Notes under the pieces: model-generated | What the model saw: the letters and a program-made list of their open reading frames with translations, nothing else | The model's database searches: none | What the model was told of the DNA's origin: nothing | Made by a program: the position numbers and the translations under genes | Assembly (NCBI GenBank): GCA_019636385.1 | Contig: JAHBXT010000002.1 | Span: 248,001-312,000 of the forward strand | Source of the DNA: Pirellulaceae bacterium | GTDB lineage: Bacteria > Planctomycetota > Planctomycetia > Pirellulales > Pirellulaceae | DNA length: 64,000 nt | Reading direction: 5' to 3' | Part shown: piece by piece, positions 8,988 through 21,656 of the stretch | How positions within the stretch are numbered: position 1 is the stretch's first letter | How the letters are laid out: every line of letters begins with the position of its first letter

Positions 8988-9301
8988 TTGCAATCCGAAT
9001 CAAACACACGCACCGTTTGCCAGTTCTGTTTGTTGCGCTGAATGAACTCGGTGTGGCGTGGGTCAGACTGATAGGCATCGTGAGCAGCGCGGTCGGTGAA
9101 GACAGTGTGTAGACTGACGTCGAACTGGCGGTCATTAACCGGGCGGCTGAGATCTGGATTCAGCGTCCCACAGGCGAAATAGTCCAGGCCTGGATGATCA
9201 TCCAGGTACTGGTGCATGTCGGATAGTAATGCCTGGACCTTCTCCGGTGACGCGTCGTGGAGAGTAAAGTAGACCATGTGCGCCAGTTTCGAGCCGCTCA
9301 T
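8984..9301 (-). CDS. Dabb (stress-responsive alpha/beta-barrel) family protein
   Basis: 105 residues, a single Dabb domain. The LAHMVYFTL start, the DYFACGTLNPDLSRP strand and the VFTDRAAHDAYQSDPRH helix are typical. Members are dimeric ferredoxin-like proteins, some stress-induced and some enzymes in natural-product pathways. The specific role is unknown. The 3' end overlaps the tail of the convergent dioxygenase gene by 4 bases. Confidence 0.85.
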   Translation of the reverse strand: MSGSKLAHMVYFTLHDASPEKVQALLSDMHQYLDDHPGLDYFACGTLNPDLSRPVNDRQFDVSLHTVFTDRAAHDAYQSDPRHTEFIQRNKQNWQTVRVFDSDCN

Positions 9302-9352
9302 TGTGTTGGTTCCTGGATGATGCTAACGCGTGCGAAATCAATCAAATCTGGC

Positions 9353-10561
9353 TCAGCTATTGCCCAGCCGAACCGGTACAGTCATTTCAGTGCCGCCACG
9401 GATAATCGTAATTGGCACTACCTCGCCGGGACGACGCGTTTCAATCAGCGATAGAAAATGGTCGGCGCTATCCACCTTCTGACCTTCAACGGCCAAAATC
9501 AAGTCCGCGGCGGATAGATCATAATAGGAATGCTCGACCTGAAATAGTCCTTGCCGCTTCACCTGTTTGACCAACTGAAAGCCCTTCAGTCCCGCCGCCT
9601 CTGCTGGACCGCCCGCCACCAAGCTAACAATCAGTAGTCCCTTGTCCGATTCGTAGACCCGTGAAATGCCAATCGAGGCGCGAATCACCTTGCCGTGCTC
9701 GATCAACTGCAACACGATGCGTTGAATCGTACTGGCAGGGATGGCAAAACCGACTCCGGCACTATCGCCGTCGCTGCTGATGATAGCCGTATTCATCCCC
9801 ACCAGTTGCCCGCGCGTGTTGAGCAGCGGACCACCGGAATTGCCCTGATTGAGCGTAGCATCCAGTTGAATCAGCGAGCGGATCGAGCGACCGGTCTTGG
9901 ACGGAATCTGCCGATCTAAACTGGAAATCATGCCGGTTGACATTGTGCGCTCCAGTCCAAAAGGATTGCCAATGGCGTATATGCGTTGGCCGACGCGAAG
10001 TTGTTCCGAACTGCCAAATGCCAAAGGATGCAAGTGGTCGGTCGGTGCATCAATTTTTAATACCGCAATGTCGGTATCCGGGTCTTGTCCCACCAGTTCA
10101 GCAGGATAGGACAAGCCGTTGTACAGACTTACCGTGACCTTTCGCGCGCCTTCGACAACGTGATAGTTCGTTAGGACATGACCGGCTAAATCCAGTACGC
10201 TGCCGCTGCCGGTACCTTCACGTAGTTTGAGTTGCGAAAATGCTCCGACGCCTACCGATTTGGTGGCAATATGTACCACGCTACGATTGCATTGCTCGTA
10301 GACATTCATGCTCACCAGTTCTTCCTGCAGATAGATTGGTTCAGAATCTACAGCAGCGGGAGTGATATTAGGGGCTGTGGCAGAATAGATGGGCTGCGCA
10401 AATGCAGTAGCAGGAGTCGTCATGCTACAGGCCAGTAGAGTACTGAGTGCGACGGCAGTACGGATGCAGCCAACGAATAGCACTGACTGGCTTACCCCGC
10501 GATGGTCGGGCATATACTCGTCATCCCGACTAGCCCATCCAATCCAGTTGCGAAATAACAT
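9353..10561 (-). CDS. HtrA/DegP-like serine protease with PDZ domain
   Basis: About 402 residues. An export signal precedes a trypsin-like S1C protease domain with the triad His in TNYHVVEGA, Asp in DTDIAVLKID and Ser in LNQGNSGGPLLN. One C-terminal PDZ domain follows (KGLLIVSLVAGGPAEAAGL onward). DegP/DegS-type proteases degrade or refold misfolded periplasmic proteins; a single PDZ is DegS-like. The start is set by a strong AAGGAGGA site 4 bases before the ATG at 10561; the frame continues 20 codons further but without a ribosome site. It lies about 50 bases past the Dabb gene start and may be co-transcribed with it. Confidence 0.92.
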   Translation of the reverse strand: MLFRNWIGWASRDDEYMPDHRGVSQSVLFVGCIRTAVALSTLLACSMTTPATAFAQPIYSATAPNITPAAVDSEPIYLQEELVSMNVYEQCNRSVVHIATKSVGVGAFSQLKLREGTGSGSVLDLAGHVLTNYHVVEGARKVTVSLYNGLSYPAELVGQDPDTDIAVLKIDAPTDHLHPLAFGSSEQLRVGQRIYAIGNPFGLERTMSTGMISSLDRQIPSKTGRSIRSLIQLDATLNQGNSGGPLLNTRGQLVGMNTAIISSDGDSAGVGFAIPASTIQRIVLQLIEHGKVIRASIGISRVYESDKGLLIVSLVAGGPAEAAGLKGFQLVKQVKRQGLFQVEHSYYDLSAADLILAVEGQKVDSADHFLSLIETRRPGEVVPITIIRGGTEMTVPVRLGNS

Positions 10562-10810
10562 CAAATCCTCCTTGGTCCCTAGAATACGTCCCGACCATGC
10601 CCTGCGAGTAGCGCGGCCCATACCAACTCCTACGATTGAGAAAGAATGTTAGATCGAGACCGCAATCCAGTCGAGCCCAAGAGGCGAGGGTGCCAGGGAT
10701 ACGCGAATGGTAATTTCTGGGCTCGCTTCACCCGCCCCGCCCGCGAGGGACCAAGCAGTTCCCAGTTTAGCGCAATAGGTGATGATTTTCAAAGCAACTT
10801 TAGCTGAACA

Positions 10811-10828
10811 ATTGTGTAAATTGTGTAA
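10811..10828 (+). repeat. Tandem 9-bp direct repeat ATTGTGTAA
   Basis: Two exact adjacent copies lie about 45 bases upstream of the extended -10 element for the PSCyt1 gene. The position would suit an activator binding site, but this is only positional inference. Confidence 0.5.
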
Positions 10829-10871
10829 GCCTACGGAAGGTCGCTGCGCCGATGCAGATGTGGGGTGTGCC

Positions 10872-10880
10872 TGCTATAAT
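10872..10880 (+). promoter_or_regulatory. Extended -10 promoter for the PSCyt1/DUF1501 operon
   Basis: TGCTATAAT is a perfect extended -10 element, 113 bases upstream of the start at 10994. The -35 position is not TTGACA-like, which is acceptable for extended -10 promoters. Confidence 0.55.
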
Positions 10881-10993
10881 AACAGCAATTGTACCAGTGA
10901 CTGCCAATGAACCGCCCGAGCCTTGGCGATTGGAACATTTTATGCGTACCTTCGTTTGACAGCAGCCCGCGAATGACTTTGCGAGGACCGTAG

Positions 10994-13900
10994 ATGCGGC
11001 CTATGAGAATTCAAGTGTGCAAACACTTGCTGGTTGTGGCAGGTCTGATTGCTGCCAGTTTGACACTTCAGGCCGACGAGAGTCAACCCATCGACTCGGC
11101 AGCCGACGTCCGCCAGGCCAACTCGGATTCCCCTATAGATTCGCTGCCGACGCCAGTCGCTGAGGGTGCACAAGATGTGCATTTTTTTGAAACGCGAATT
11201 CGTGCAGCGCTTATTGAGCATTGTCAAGGCTGCCATTCTCAAGCTACCGAAGCATCCGGCGGGCTATTATTGGATAGCCGCCAAGGCTGGCTCAGTGGCG
11301 GCGACTCAGGTCCAGCCATTCAGCCAGGCAGCGCGGACCACAGCTTGCTAATGCGAGCCGTTCGCTACAACGACCCCAAATTGCAAATGCCTCCGGACGG
11401 AAAATTGCCCGAGCATATCATTGCTGACTTCCAGCATTGGATCGACACAGGTGCCGCCGACCCACGTATGGCAGACGGCATAGTGTCCCAGCCATCCGCT
11501 CTCAGCGTTGATCAAGCCCATCAGCACTGGGCCTATCGTCCGTTGCCTGCCGCTGAGTCGTTTTCGGTCGGGTTTGATTTGCCGCTCGGTGAAGCTGTAG
11601 ATTTTTTTGTCGATCAGCAATTAGCCTCTGCAGGCTTGCAACCGTTGGGTGCTGCTGCACCTTCCGTGTTATTGCGCCGGTTGTGTTTTGACTTGCATGG
11701 GTTGCCGCCCAGCCTGGAGCAGTTGCGGCGCATTGACGAGGCCGATGCGCAAGGCCAATCTACGGCCATGATCGAGCAGATCATTGACGAGTTGCTAGGC
11801 AGCGATTTGTACGGCGAGACGATTGCCAGACGCTGGATGGATGTGGTGCGTTACGCAGATTCCATCACCTTACGCGGCTTTATTCTGCCACAAGCCTGGC
11901 GCTACCGCGACTATCTGATCGACTCGTTCAATGCCGATCGTTCTTTCCAGTACATGATTCGCCAGCAAATTGCGGGTGACCTGCTGGCGACAGAAGATAT
12001 TCATCTGCGGTCGCAGCACCTAGTGGCCACGACCATGTTGGCTATGGGCAATACCAATTTGGAGCAGCAAGATAAACTGCAATTAGAAATGGATTACTTG
12101 GACGAGCAATTGGATGTGATTGGCAGCGCATTTCTGGGCCAGACCTTGGGCTGTGCGCGATGTCACGATCACAAGTTCGATCCCATACCGACGCGAGATT
12201 ATTACGCGCTGGCCGGCATTCTGCGGTCCTCGTCGGGTTTAGTTCACGCCAATGTCTCCGAGTGGATTGAGCGTCCATTGCCACTGGATGCAGCCGAGCA
12301 GCAGCGGTTCGATGAATTGGATGCCGAAGAAAAAAAGTTGCGCGATACTGTCAAGCAACTCAAACGACGCATGGAGGCGACGACCGCAGAGCCATCGGGC
12401 TTCATTGTCATCGACAAGTTGCCAGGCATCGTCATCGACAACCAGCAAGCGCGATTGGTCGGTCAATGGACATCGTCCACGCATGTTCGCCCCATCGTCG
12501 GCCAAGAGTACATTCATGACAGCGACGCGCAGAAAGGCGAAAAGTCGGCAACGTTCCAACCCGAGATGCTGCCGGCCGGGCGGTACGAAGTGCGTTTGGC
12601 GTATCAGGCCGGTGGAAATCGGGCTAGTCGTGTTATCGTCAAGGTGGCCAGCGCTGATGGCGAATTCGACGTGGAAATCAATCAGCAACAGCCAGCTTCC
12701 GAATCGGGTTTGTGGCGCAGTCTAGGTGTTTATCGCTTTGAACAGAATGGGCAGGCGTATGTGCTGGTCAGCAATACGGACACTCGCGGTCATGTCGTTT
12801 TGGATGCAGTACAGTTCTTGCCTGTACGCGATATTGACGGCCTAGTCGTGGCAAGCTCTACCGACAAAGCCGGGACGGTAGATCCGGTGGCGGCTAAGTC
12901 GGCCAATGATACGAGTTTAAGTAAGAGCCTTCCACGCTCTGGCGAGCGTAGCTACCAGGATTTGGCCGAGGCCTCTGATTTGTCTGCAGAACTCAAGGCG
13001 ACCGAGCAGCGGCTAGCCAAAGTGCAGTCACAATTGCAGCTGCGTCCGAAGTATTTGACCGTGGTAGAGAATCGCCAGGCTGATGATCTGCCCATCCATA
13101 TTCGCGGTGATGTGCATAACTTGGGGAAGGTGGTACCGCGCGGGTTCTTGACAGCCATTCAAAGTCCAGAGTTTGCAACGCGAGCAGCTCCGCCCAATCG
13201 ACTGGACCTGGCCAATTGGATCGCAGATGAACATAATCCACTGACCGCGCGGGTGTATGTCAATCGTGTTTGGTCTTGGTTGATGGGCCAAGGTCTTGTC
13301 GCCAGTCTGAATAACTTTGGCACAACGGGAGCGGCACCCTCCCACCCTGAATTATTGGATTGGTTGGCTGTGAAATTCATTCAATCCGGCTGGTCGACCA
13401 AAAGCTTGGTGCGTGAAATCGTGCATTCACAAGCCTACCGTCGCGCAGCGGTTGGTGCTGAAACTACCGCTTCTATCCAAGGACAAAACGTCGATCCAGA
13501 TGGGCGTTGGTACTGGCGGGGATACTCGCGGCGAATCCACGCCGAAGCGCTGCGTGATGCGATGTTGCTGGTCAGCGGCGAATTGGATTTCGCCCGCGGC
13601 GGCAGTCTGATCCAAGCTTCCGCCAAGACCGACTATGATTATATTCATCAATCGACGCGGCGCAGCGTTTACCAACCGGTCTTTCGCAACTCGTTGCCGC
13701 CACTGTTCGAGGCGTTTGACTTTGCCGATCCCAGCGTTTCGGTCGGCCAGAGGTCGCGAAGCACGGTGGCCAACCAAGGTCTGATACTGATGAATAGCCC
13801 TTGGGTGCGCAAGCGTGCTCAGCAGGCGGCTCGCCGTTATGTCGATCGAGCCGCCGAGGTAGGCACGCTGGCGGCAGTCGCCGAACTGCACCTAGCATGT

Positions 13901-14047
13901 GTCGGTCGGCCTGCGGACCCCCAGGAACGACTGCTGGCGGCTGAACTATTGCAAGTTGCCGAAACGAATACCGAACAACAGTTGGAACGTTGGACGCAGT
14001 GGATCCATGCGTTGATGTCGTCGTTGGATTTTCGATTTGTGGAGTAA
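10994..14047 (+). CDS. PSCyt1-DUF1549-DUF1553 protein with golvesin-like insert
   Basis: 1017 residues, with a signal peptide (HLLVVAGLIAASLTLQA). The planctomycete cytochrome c domain PSCyt1 (about 55-155) has the heme motif CQGCH and a MPPDGKL loop. DUF1549/PSCyt2 (about 195-420) contains a second CxxCH motif in CARCHDHKFDPI. DUF1553/PSD1 (about 720-1010) starts with RLDLANWI. Between them, residues about 475-611 form a beta-rich domain resembling the golvesin/xanthan-lyase carbohydrate-binding-like module (AGRYEVRLAY, VVLDAVQFLPV). Such proteins are secreted or periplasmic and abundant in planctomycetes; their reaction is unknown. A GAGGA site lies 6 bases before the ATG. The DUF1501 gene follows after 4 bases. 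Confidence 0.92.
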   Translation: MRPMRIQVCKHLLVVAGLIAASLTLQADESQPIDSAADVRQANSDSPIDSLPTPVAEGAQDVHFFETRIRAALIEHCQGCHSQATEASGGLLLDSRQGWLSGGDSGPAIQPGSADHSLLMRAVRYNDPKLQMPPDGKLPEHIIADFQHWIDTGAADPRMADGIVSQPSALSVDQAHQHWAYRPLPAAESFSVGFDLPLGEAVDFFVDQQLASAGLQPLGAAAPSVLLRRLCFDLHGLPPSLEQLRRIDEADAQGQSTAMIEQIIDELLGSDLYGETIARRWMDVVRYADSITLRGFILPQAWRYRDYLIDSFNADRSFQYMIRQQIAGDLLATEDIHLRSQHLVATTMLAMGNTNLEQQDKLQLEMDYLDEQLDVIGSAFLGQTLGCARCHDHKFDPIPTRDYYALAGILRSSSGLVHANVSEWIERPLPLDAAEQQRFDELDAEEKKLRDTVKQLKRRMEATTAEPSGFIVIDKLPGIVIDNQQARLVGQWTSSTHVRPIVGQEYIHDSDAQKGEKSATFQPEMLPAGRYEVRLAYQAGGNRASRVIVKVASADGEFDVEINQQQPASESGLWRSLGVYRFEQNGQAYVLVSNTDTRGHVVLDAVQFLPVRDIDGLVVASSTDKAGTVDPVAAKSANDTSLSKSLPRSGERSYQDLAEASDLSAELKATEQRLAKVQSQLQLRPKYLTVVENRQADDLPIHIRGDVHNLGKVVPRGFLTAIQSPEFATRAAPPNRLDLANWIADEHNPLTARVYVNRVWSWLMGQGLVASLNNFGTTGAAPSHPELLDWLAVKFIQSGWSTKSLVREIVHSQAYRRAAVGAETTASIQGQNVDPDGRWYWRGYSRRIHAEALRDAMLLVSGELDFARGGSLIQASAKTDYDYIHQSTRRSVYQPVFRNSLPPLFEAFDFADPSVSVGQRSRSTVANQGLILMNSPWVRKRAQQAARRYVDRAAEVGTLAAVAELHLACVGRPADPQERLLAAELLQVAETNTEQQLERWTQWIHALMSSLDFRFVE

Positions 14048-14051
14048 GCCG

Positions 14052-15527
14052 ATGCGATCAGGAATTCCACCTCTTGAAAGTACGCCACTGGGTGATAGTG
14101 CTGCTTCCGAGCTGCCCTTCTTGGCATCTCGCCGCAGTTGGCTGCAACATGCGGGTTGTGGATTCACAGGCTTGGCACTCGCTGCGCTGTCAAGCAAATC
14201 CGCCTCGGCCAATGACGCGGCTCGTGGCCTGATTGGCCCTGGGCATCACCCGCCGCGCGCTAAGCGCATTATCTTTCTGTTCATGCAAGGTGGTGTGAGC
14301 CAGGTCGATAGTTTTGACTACAAGCCACTGCTGGCCAAGCGTCACGGAGAGGCGCTCGTATTCAGCGACGCTCGGCAATTGGCTAAGACGGGCAAGCCAA
14401 CTCAACAGCGAATCCTGCAGTCACCCTGGAAGTTTCAGGCCTACGGCCAAACTGGTCGCATGGTCTCGGAACTGTTTCCGCATACCGCTCAGCACATCGA
14501 CCAAATGACCATGTTGCATGGCATGCACACTCAGGGTGTTGCGCATGGGCCGGCGACGCTATTCCTGCATTGTGGAGCCACCAATTCGGTGCGCCCATCG
14601 ATGGGTGCTTGGGTTTTGTACGGATTGGGTAGTCAGAACGAAAACTTGCCAGGCTTTGTGTCGATAGCCCCTTCCATTGGCAACGGCGGGCCGCGCAATT
14701 ACGGACATGCATTCTTGCCGGCGGTCTACCAAGGTACACGCATCGGTGGGGCGAGCGATGAGGCTCTAAGCATCGACAGTTTGACTCCGGGCAGTGAACC
14801 ACCCAGCATTAGTCGCCAGCGGTTCGAGCTGTTGCAAGCGCTGAACGCGCGACAATTAAGTCGGCGCGCGATTGTCGATAGCGAATTAGCAGCAGCTATG
14901 CAGTCCTACGAGCTTGCTTGGCGCATGCAAACTGCGGCGCCCGAGCTGCTTGATATGTCCAACGAATCGGAAGAGACCCAGCGGCTGTACGGTCTGGATG
15001 ACGAACGGACTCGCAGCTACGGTCAACGCTGCCTGCTGGCCCGACGCATGTGCGAAGCTGGAGTCCGCTTTATCCAAGTCAACTACGGCGATAATTCGGC
15101 CAACCCGGCCTGGGACCAACACTCAAACATCGTTAAACATGCCGACCATGCCGCAGCCGTCGATCGACCCATCGCCGGACTGCTGACCGATCTGCAGCGG
15201 CGCGGGTTATTGGACGATACGATCGTCTGGTGGGGCAGCGAATTCGGTAGAACTCCCTACGCGCAGGACAACGGGACGGGGCGCGACCACAATCCTGTAG
15301 GGTTTACAGTCTGGTTGGCTGGGGGCGGATTTCGGCCTGGCGTCACTCATGGTCAGACCGATGAATTTGGTTTCGAGGCGATTCAAGGCAAAGTACACAT
15401 GCACGATCTGCACGCCACTTTGCTGCATCAGTTGGGCTTGGATCACACGCGGCTGACCTATCGTCATGCCGGTCGCGACTATCGACTGACCGATGTTCAT
15501 GGCCGAGTCGTAGACAAGATCATTTAA
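14052..15527 (+). CDS. Tat-exported DUF1501 protein
   Basis: About 491 residues. A twin-arginine signal (SRRSWLQHAGCGFTGLALAA) indicates folded export. The DUF1501 fold, related to the alkaline phosphatase/sulfatase superfamily, follows, with IFLFMQGGVSQVDSFDYKP near the start, RPSMGAWVLYGLG in the middle, and VWWGSEFGRTPYAQ and GRDHNPVGFTVWLAGGG near the end. The catalytic activity is not established for the family. It pairs almost invariably with the DUF1549/DUF1553 protein encoded immediately upstream, suggesting the two act together outside the cytoplasm. The start at 14052 is preceded by GTGGAG within the upstream gene's last codons. Confidence 0.92.
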   Translation: MRSGIPPLESTPLGDSAASELPFLASRRSWLQHAGCGFTGLALAALSSKSASANDAARGLIGPGHHPPRAKRIIFLFMQGGVSQVDSFDYKPLLAKRHGEALVFSDARQLAKTGKPTQQRILQSPWKFQAYGQTGRMVSELFPHTAQHIDQMTMLHGMHTQGVAHGPATLFLHCGATNSVRPSMGAWVLYGLGSQNENLPGFVSIAPSIGNGGPRNYGHAFLPAVYQGTRIGGASDEALSIDSLTPGSEPPSISRQRFELLQALNARQLSRRAIVDSELAAAMQSYELAWRMQTAAPELLDMSNESEETQRLYGLDDERTRSYGQRCLLARRMCEAGVRFIQVNYGDNSANPAWDQHSNIVKHADHAAAVDRPIAGLLTDLQRRGLLDDTIVWWGSEFGRTPYAQDNGTGRDHNPVGFTVWLAGGGFRPGVTHGQTDEFGFEAIQGKVHMHDLHATLLHQLGLDHTRLTYRHAGRDYRLTDVHGRVVDKII

Positions 15528-15540
15528 CGGATTGTCGATC

Positions 15541-16899
15541 ATGGATGCGGACGGACATTGGGGCAATGGGAAGCTGTTGTGGGATTTGCCCGAATTGGTA
15601 CGTCCGGATCAACTGTTGCGTGTGCCGCCCGAGCAGGATGTCCCCATCACGAATCGGGTGCGAACTGTCCTGGACACCCCGGCCATGCAACGACTGCGGC
15701 ACATTTCGCAGCTTGGCTTGGTTGCATACGTCTATCCCGGCGCCGTGCACACTCGACTAGAGCATTCGCTGGGCGTCTATCGCTTGGCCTGTCAGGTACT
15801 CAGGCACTTAGGGCAAGCTCAGCCCGAACTATTAAGCAGCATATCTGCGTCGGATATCAAATTGTTCCTGCTTGCAGCCTTGTTGCACGATGTGGGGCAC
15901 TGGCCGTACTGTCACCCCATCGAGGACATGCGGTTGGCGGACGTACCAGGTCACGAACAGGCCGCGCGCTACTGGATTACGCAAGGAATCCTGGCCGAGA
16001 CTATCGAGCGCGATTGGTCAGTTGATCCGCAAGGCGTTGCCGATTTTCTCTCGCAGCCTGCGATGGACGGTCGCCGACGGCTGTTACAGCATATTCTGAA
16101 TGGTCCAGTCGATATCGACAAAATGGACTATCTGCAGCGCGACAGCCTTCATGCCGGCGTTCCCTATGGCAGGAACTTTGACGTTGCCCGGTTGCTCAGT
16201 AGCCTGCGGCTTGATGCTGAGCACGGTCTGACGATCACTGGCAAGGGCAAGACGGCTGCGGAGATGATGGTCTTCAGTCGTTACGTAATGTTCAGTGAAG
16301 TCTACTGGCATCATGGAGTGCGAAGTGCAACCGCTATGTTACAGCGGTTGGTATTTCGTCTGCGCGGGCAATTGCCCGTGATTGCTTGGCGTGCCATGTC
16401 CGATGCAGAGTTCCAGGCAGCATTGTTGAACTGCTGCCAAAAGCATGCCGAACTAGAACCGCTGGCCAGAGGCTTATTTGGTCAACAACGCCGATTATAC
16501 AAGCGTTGTGGACAGTACAGTTATTCATCGCATCCGCAGGTGCATCGCGCCCTGGCGCATCGGCCATTTGAAGAACTGGTCGCCTGCAGCCAGCGGTTGA
16601 GCCAAAGACTATCCAGACACTTAAATATAGGCATTGGTTCTGACCAACTGCTGATCGATGCACCGCCGAGCAAGTTAGAGATTCAATTTCGCCTGAACGT
16701 ACAGACAGGTAACCAAACGCAACCGCTGGCGGACTTATCGCCCGTCGTTCACACGTTGGCCACTGAGCAGTTTGACAAACACGTCAAACAAGTCCGCATC
16801 TTTGTCGCCCCCGACGTGCGCGACAAATTGCAGATATCGCCAACAGAATTGACGGAGTTACTATTGGAAAGCGCTTCAGCGATTCAATGCAAAGCCTGA
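15541..16899 (+). CDS. HD-domain phosphohydrolase (dGTPase-like)
   Basis: About 452 residues. The metal-binding HD motifs are visible: TRLEHSLGVYRLA, the paired His-Asp in LLHDVGHWPYCH and the distal Asp in DIDKMDYLQRDSLH. This is the SAMHD1/dGTPase-like HD superfamily, which cleaves nucleotide phosphates; the closest uncharacterised relatives are COG1078 proteins. The frame opens with a TTG 3 codons earlier (15532), but ATG at 15541 is preferred. It starts 13 bases after the DUF1501 gene and may be its operon partner by position, though the cytoplasmic function looks unrelated. Confidence 0.88.
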   Translation: MDADGHWGNGKLLWDLPELVRPDQLLRVPPEQDVPITNRVRTVLDTPAMQRLRHISQLGLVAYVYPGAVHTRLEHSLGVYRLACQVLRHLGQAQPELLSSISASDIKLFLLAALLHDVGHWPYCHPIEDMRLADVPGHEQAARYWITQGILAETIERDWSVDPQGVADFLSQPAMDGRRRLLQHILNGPVDIDKMDYLQRDSLHAGVPYGRNFDVARLLSSLRLDAEHGLTITGKGKTAAEMMVFSRYVMFSEVYWHHGVRSATAMLQRLVFRLRGQLPVIAWRAMSDAEFQAALLNCCQKHAELEPLARGLFGQQRRLYKRCGQYSYSSHPQVHRALAHRPFEELVACSQRLSQRLSRHLNIGIGSDQLLIDAPPSKLEIQFRLNVQTGNQTQPLADLSPVVHTLATEQFDKHVKQVRIFVAPDVRDKLQISPTELTELLLESASAIQCKA

Positions 16900-17554
16900 A
16901 GGCCGTTGATCCAGATAGGCAGTTTGCCAATCTATCCTGCAGGAAAAAACTGCACTAATTTGCTGATCGCCCGCAAGTATCTTGCACACTCTCAGCCGGT
17001 TCATTGAATCTGTACCTATGATTCGATCGTGATCGAGTTAGCCATCTTTTTGCGACGCTCGATTTTATTGGACCGGCGGTGTTCGGCCCAAGTAGTGCTG
17101 AAATACGCATTTCTAATCGCTCATCCTCGAGCAGTTAGTTTGCAAATTACCTAGCGTCCAGCCAGCTCGTGGCGGGGTGCTGGGAAGTATGCAACTTAGG
17201 TGTTACCAGCACTTAGCTTACCAGCGACCTCGTGCCAGCTACATCATCGGCGGAGTCGATTGACAAGTTCTTTGAGGAGCTATGGGAACAATAAGGCGCG
17301 CGTCCGTCTGGTGGCTACTGTCGCCAGACGGTGGTCGCGTAGGGTTGGCGATAGGCGTGTTGCAAGTTGCCTGTTCGGCATAAGCCGATCTTGTACAAAG
17401 TTGCTCAATTTCGGGCAGCCAATGGTCGAAAGTCAATTATCTGGCTACATAGCGCCACGGTTGGTTGGCGATTTTACGTAGCAGCATTCGACCGCACTCT
17501 CGCATGGAAGTGGCACGGCGGTTGAAATTTGCCCATTGGGCAGAATGCAGTGCC
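16900..17554. other. Long intergenic stretch, no gene recognised
   Basis: Only short, mutually inconsistent frames occur. A 7-bp inverted repeat GTGCTGG/CCAGCAC spans about 17177-17213 with a long loop. The stretch may hold the promoter of the following gene, but no convincing -35/-10 pair is seen. Confidence 0.5.
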
Positions 17555-18487
17555 ATGAAGAAGCCATTCTCGAAACTCTCGCCTCGAACTTGGGCGGTGT
17601 TAATCGCGTCGGTAGGTACCTTTTTATCGGTTCCGTTTCTCAAGTCTCACACACCTAGTAAGCGGTCCGCTCCCAATACTGTATCGCCGCCTGTGGCAAC
17701 CACCGCAGTGTCAGACAGTGGATCGTCTCAGGGTTCGCCGGGCAGTGAACAAGGCGTGAGAGAGGATCGTTCATCCAGTCCATCAGATACCGATGTCCGA
17801 CAGGCCACGAGTTCTAAAGCTGCCGACACCTGGGCCGGCATGGAAAGGCTGTCTGACGCAGTATCTGCACCGGCAGAGTTGCCTTCGTGGGCGCGCAAGC
17901 CAAGTCCATTAGATGCTCTGATGTCAGGGCAGATTTCAAGCGCACCTGCGAAGGCGATTGAGAGAAAGGTCATTGTTTCGCCACCAGCCCGTGATTCGAC
18001 TGCCCACCAATTGCCCAATCCTGCAGATCAGGTTGAATCTAAAACTAAACCTTCTCAAGCCAGCGGTTTCGGACGGTATACTCCGTTTGCCGATGATCGC
18101 CTGGAACACAGTAGCCAAGGCGCGTTAGCGTTGTCTGCGGTGGCCTGGCCCGATCAGGATTGGTTGCCGGACGTTCAGACATTAGCCAGCGAAGTTACCC
18201 GGAAAAATATGGATGTGCCAACTGCTGCCCGAACTCATGGCTCAGAATCGGCGGATTTCGCCAGCAATGGTCGTCCGATGATAATCCTGGGAGGTGCCGT
18301 TGGAGCTGGTTCGCAGCGTCTGATTCAGGCAACACTGAATTCGAGGGTCAATGGACCCACTAGCAGCTCTGATATCCAGCAGCCTGCAAGGCGCATTGGC
18401 GCAGCACTGCGTAGTCAATTGCCACCTAGTCCCGAGCTGGTGATTGAGCAGCCTGTGGGGCGAGCGGCAGTCGGAAATCTACCGTAG
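17555..18487 (+). CDS. Hypothetical membrane-anchored, low-complexity protein
   Basis: About 310 residues. The N-terminus (RTWAVLIASVGTFLSVPFL) is a probable uncleaved signal anchor after a short basic stretch. The rest is Ser/Pro/Ala-rich and predicted disordered, with no conserved motif recognised; the C-terminal 80 residues are slightly more ordered (PMIILGGAVGAGSQRLIQATL). The frame runs back to 17465, but the ATG at 17555 places the hydrophobic segment near the start. It has no family assignment and probably extends into the periplasm. Confidence 0.6.
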   Translation: MKKPFSKLSPRTWAVLIASVGTFLSVPFLKSHTPSKRSAPNTVSPPVATTAVSDSGSSQGSPGSEQGVREDRSSSPSDTDVRQATSSKAADTWAGMERLSDAVSAPAELPSWARKPSPLDALMSGQISSAPAKAIERKVIVSPPARDSTAHQLPNPADQVESKTKPSQASGFGRYTPFADDRLEHSSQGALALSAVAWPDQDWLPDVQTLASEVTRKNMDVPTAARTHGSESADFASNGRPMIILGGAVGAGSQRLIQATLNSRVNGPTSSSDIQQPARRIGAALRSQLPPSPELVIEQPVGRAAVGNLP

Positions 18488-18539
18488 CCAGATGGTGGTT
18501 TCATTTCTGTCGCGTGCTGAAAAGACAACCGCACTGTTG

Positions 18540-18575
18540 CGGCGAGCGGTGAGGTGTGGACTCAACCGCTCGCCG
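18540..18575. repeat. Inverted repeat GGCGAGCGGT / ACCGCTCGCC
   Basis: A perfect 10-bp stem, extended inward by GAG/CTC across a single bulged A, lies 53 bases after the stop of the hypothetical gene. It could act as a factor-dependent terminator or RNA-stabilising hairpin; no T-run follows. It shares the GCGAGCGGTGAGG core with the element near 23330. Confidence 0.6.
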
Positions 18576-18686
18576 GACAATCATGTAACCGACGTAGCGC
18601 TTGTGCTTGTCAGGTCGTTATGCAAGTTGCACTTGCCAAAAGGTGGTGTGTCATCTGGCAACCAGGTTCTTGGCGAGCGTAGTTAG

Positions 18687-21656
<2,970 letters not shown>

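Larger units (their letters stand above)
10562..10993. other. Divergent intergenic region
   Basis: This region separates the HtrA-like gene from the first PSCyt1/DUF1549 gene. It holds a tandem 9-bp repeat ATTGTGTAA (10811-10828) and an extended -10 element at 10872-10880. No coding frame is credible. Confidence 0.6.
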
